Below are positions 62,834 through 64,000 of a DNA stretch of 64,000 nt, piece after piece (the first letter of the stretch is position 1; the number at the start of each line of letters is the position of its first letter). Location: the NCBI RefSeq assembly GCF_003111665.1, contig NZ_CP022188.1, positions 1,364,001 to 1,428,000 on the forward strand. Direction: 5' to 3'. This stretch comes from Parazoarcus communis. Its GTDB lineage: Bacteria > Pseudomonadota > Gammaproteobacteria > Burkholderiales > Rhodocyclaceae. The notes beneath the pieces were generated by a model, which was not told the DNA's origin, ran no database searches, and saw nothing but the letters and a program-made list of their open reading frames with translations. The translations under genes and the position numbers were made by a program.

Positions 62834-64000
62834 ATGCTCTATCCCACCCGTTTCGATGTCATCGTGGTCGGCGGCGGTCACGCCGGGACCGAGGCTGCCC
62901 TGGCGGCAGCGCGCATGGGCGCGCAGACGCTGCTCCTCACCCACAACATCGAGACTCTGGGGGCGATGAGCTGCAACCCGTCGATCGGCGGCATCGGCAA
63001 GGGCCATCTGGTCAAGGAAGTCGATGCGCTCGGCGGTGCGATGGCGCAGGCTACCGACGAGGGCGGTATCCAGTTCCGCATCCTCAATGCCTCCAAGGGG
63101 CCGGCGGTGCGCGCGACCCGCGCCCAGGCCGACCGTGTGCTGTACAAGGCGGCGATCCGCAAGCGGCTGGAAAACCAGCCCAACCTGATGCTGTTCCAGC
63201 AGGCGGTGGATGACCTCACCGTGATCGGCGACCGCGTCACCGGCGTCGTCACCCAGATCGGCCTGCGTTTCGAGGCACCCACCGTGGTGCTGACCGCGGG
63301 CACCTTCCTCAATGGCCTGATCCACGTCGGCATGCAGCACTATTCGGCCGGCCGTGCGGGCGACCCTCCCGCCGTATCGCTGGGCCAGCGCCTCAAGGAG
63401 CTCGCGCTGCCGCAGGGCCGCCTCAAGACCGGCACGCCGCCGCGGCTCGATGCCCGCAGCATCGATTTCTCGGTGATGAGCGAGCAGCCCGGCGACAACC
63501 CTGAGCCGGTGTTCAGTTTCCTCGGCTCGGTCAGCCAGCATCCGGCACAGCTGCCGTGCTGGATGACCAGCACCAACGCCCGCACCCACGACATCATCCG
63601 CGCCAACCTCGACCGCTCGCCGATGTATTCCGGCGTGATCGAGGGCGTGGGGCCGCGCTACTGCCCGTCGATCGAAGACAAGATCCACCGCTTCGCCGAC
63701 AAGGACAGCCACAACATCTTCCTCGAGCCGGAAGGGCTGACGACGCACGAGATCTACCCCAACGGGATTTCGACCTCGCTGCCTTTCGACGTGCAGCTCG
63801 ACATCGTGCGCAGCATCCGCGGGCTGGAGAATGCAAACATCCTGCGTCCGGGCTATGCGATCGAATATGACTACTTCGATCCGCGCAACCTCAAGAGCAG
63901 TCTCGAGACCAAGTCCATCGGCGGGCTGTTCTTCGCCGGTCAGATCAACGGCACCACCGGCTACGAAGAAGCCGCGGCGCAGGGCTTGCTGGCCGGTGCC
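62834..64000 (+). CDS. mnmG: MnmG (GidA), tRNA uridine-34 carboxymethylaminomethyl enzyme (5' part)
   Basis: 389 codons of about 630 before the window ends. The FAD-binding N-terminus [20 protein letters not shown] is followed by the family signatures [29 protein letters not shown] and [19 protein letters not shown], and later [20 protein letters not shown] and [20 protein letters not shown]. With MnmE it modifies the wobble uridine of several tRNAs. In many bacteria it lies near oriC with gidB-parAB, which may apply beyond the edge. Confidence 0.97.
   Translation, partial: MLYPTRFDVIVVGGGHAGTEAALAAARMGAQTLLLTHNIETLGAMSCNPSIGGIGKGHLVKEVDALGGAMAQATDEGGIQFRILNASKGPAVRATRAQADRVLYKAAIRKRLENQPNLMLFQQAVDDLTVIGDRVTGVVTQIGLRFEAPTVVLTAGTFLNGLIHVGMQHYSAGRAGDPPAVSLGQRLKELALPQGRLKTGTPPRLDARSIDFSVMSEQPGDNPEPVFSFLGSVSQHPAQLPCWMTSTNARTHDIIRANLDRSPMYSGVIEGVGPRYCPSIEDKIHRFADKDSHNIFLEPEGLTTHEIYPNGISTSLPFDVQLDIVRSIRGLENANILRPGYAIEYDYFDPRNLKSSLETKSIGGLFFAGQINGTTGYEEAAAQGLLAGA

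Noticed and set aside
1..64000. CRISPR array, prophage or insertion sequence
   Set aside because: No regularly spaced repeats, transposase or phage gene families and no terminal inverted repeats were seen.

Overview
The window is high-GC (by eye well above 60%), densely packed bacterial chromosome with short intergenic gaps and frequent 4-nt ATGA/GTGA gene overlaps. Gene content (PQQ biosynthesis, TRAP transporters, sigma-54 regulation, a Mo-hydroxylase, cyanase, large hybrid kinases, mnmG) suggests a metabolically versatile betaproteobacterium, plausibly Rhodocyclales (Azoarcus/Thauera/Aromatoleum-like). The taxon is inference from gene content and protein character; no search was run. No rRNA, tRNA, CRISPR array or complete insertion sequence was seen.

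Layout. 1-1472 (minus): pqqA-pqqB-pqqC, pqqC cut by the window edge, with a strong hairpin between pqqA and pqqB. 1670-4171: proline iminopeptidase, a VOC protein and a divergent LysR regulator. 4317-11786: a signalling module of REC-HD-GYP, a membrane PAS sensor without kinase, and a 1548-aa hybrid kinase. 11814-13714: LysR regulator, DUF1127 protein, small membrane protein. 13729-19658: MocR-type regulator divergent from a TRAP transporter (P, Q, M) followed by a class II degradative HMG-CoA reductase, read as a mevalonate uptake and catabolism operon. 19695-28559: unknown protein, Na+/H+ antiporter, DUF924, a decayed LysR fragment, XdhC and MocA-like Mo-enzyme maturation genes, a PNPOx-like flavoprotein divergent from a PdxR/MocR regulator across a perfect operator-like palindrome, a membrane glutaredoxin and a MOSC protein. 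28556-29668: a hemerythrin-GGDEF diguanylate cyclase.

29890-40818 (minus) is a catabolic island: LysR regulator; isopenicillin-N-synthase-like dioxygenase; alpha/beta hydrolase; NMT1-type ABC transporter; three-subunit xanthine-dehydrogenase-family hydroxylase; CDA-fold deaminase; second dioxygenase. It looks like import and oxidative breakdown of an N-heterocycle whose identity cannot be read from sequence. 41205-43163: an unrecognised 56-aa ORF with a perfect Shine-Dalgarno, and leuA.

43474-53898 is an expanded cyanate island: a sigma-54 activator (CynF-like), a textbook sigma-54 promoter with IHF site and upstream palindromes, then OsmC, an acyl-CoA-dehydrogenase-fold flavoprotein, a rubredoxin/rubredoxin-reductase fusion, a CynABD/NrtABD-like transporter, cyanase, a persulfide-dioxygenase-like MBL protein and a SAM methyltransferase. 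The redox genes ahead of the transporter hint at an oxidative route that generates or feeds cyanate. This is the best candidate for an undescribed system.

54007-62665: Lrp regulator, DMT transporter, then a second signalling module of a TRAP-DctP/type-I periplasmic-binding fusion, a 1248-aa hybrid kinase and a REC-HD-GYP protein, mirroring the module at 4.3-11.8 kb. 62834-64000 is the 5' part of mnmG.
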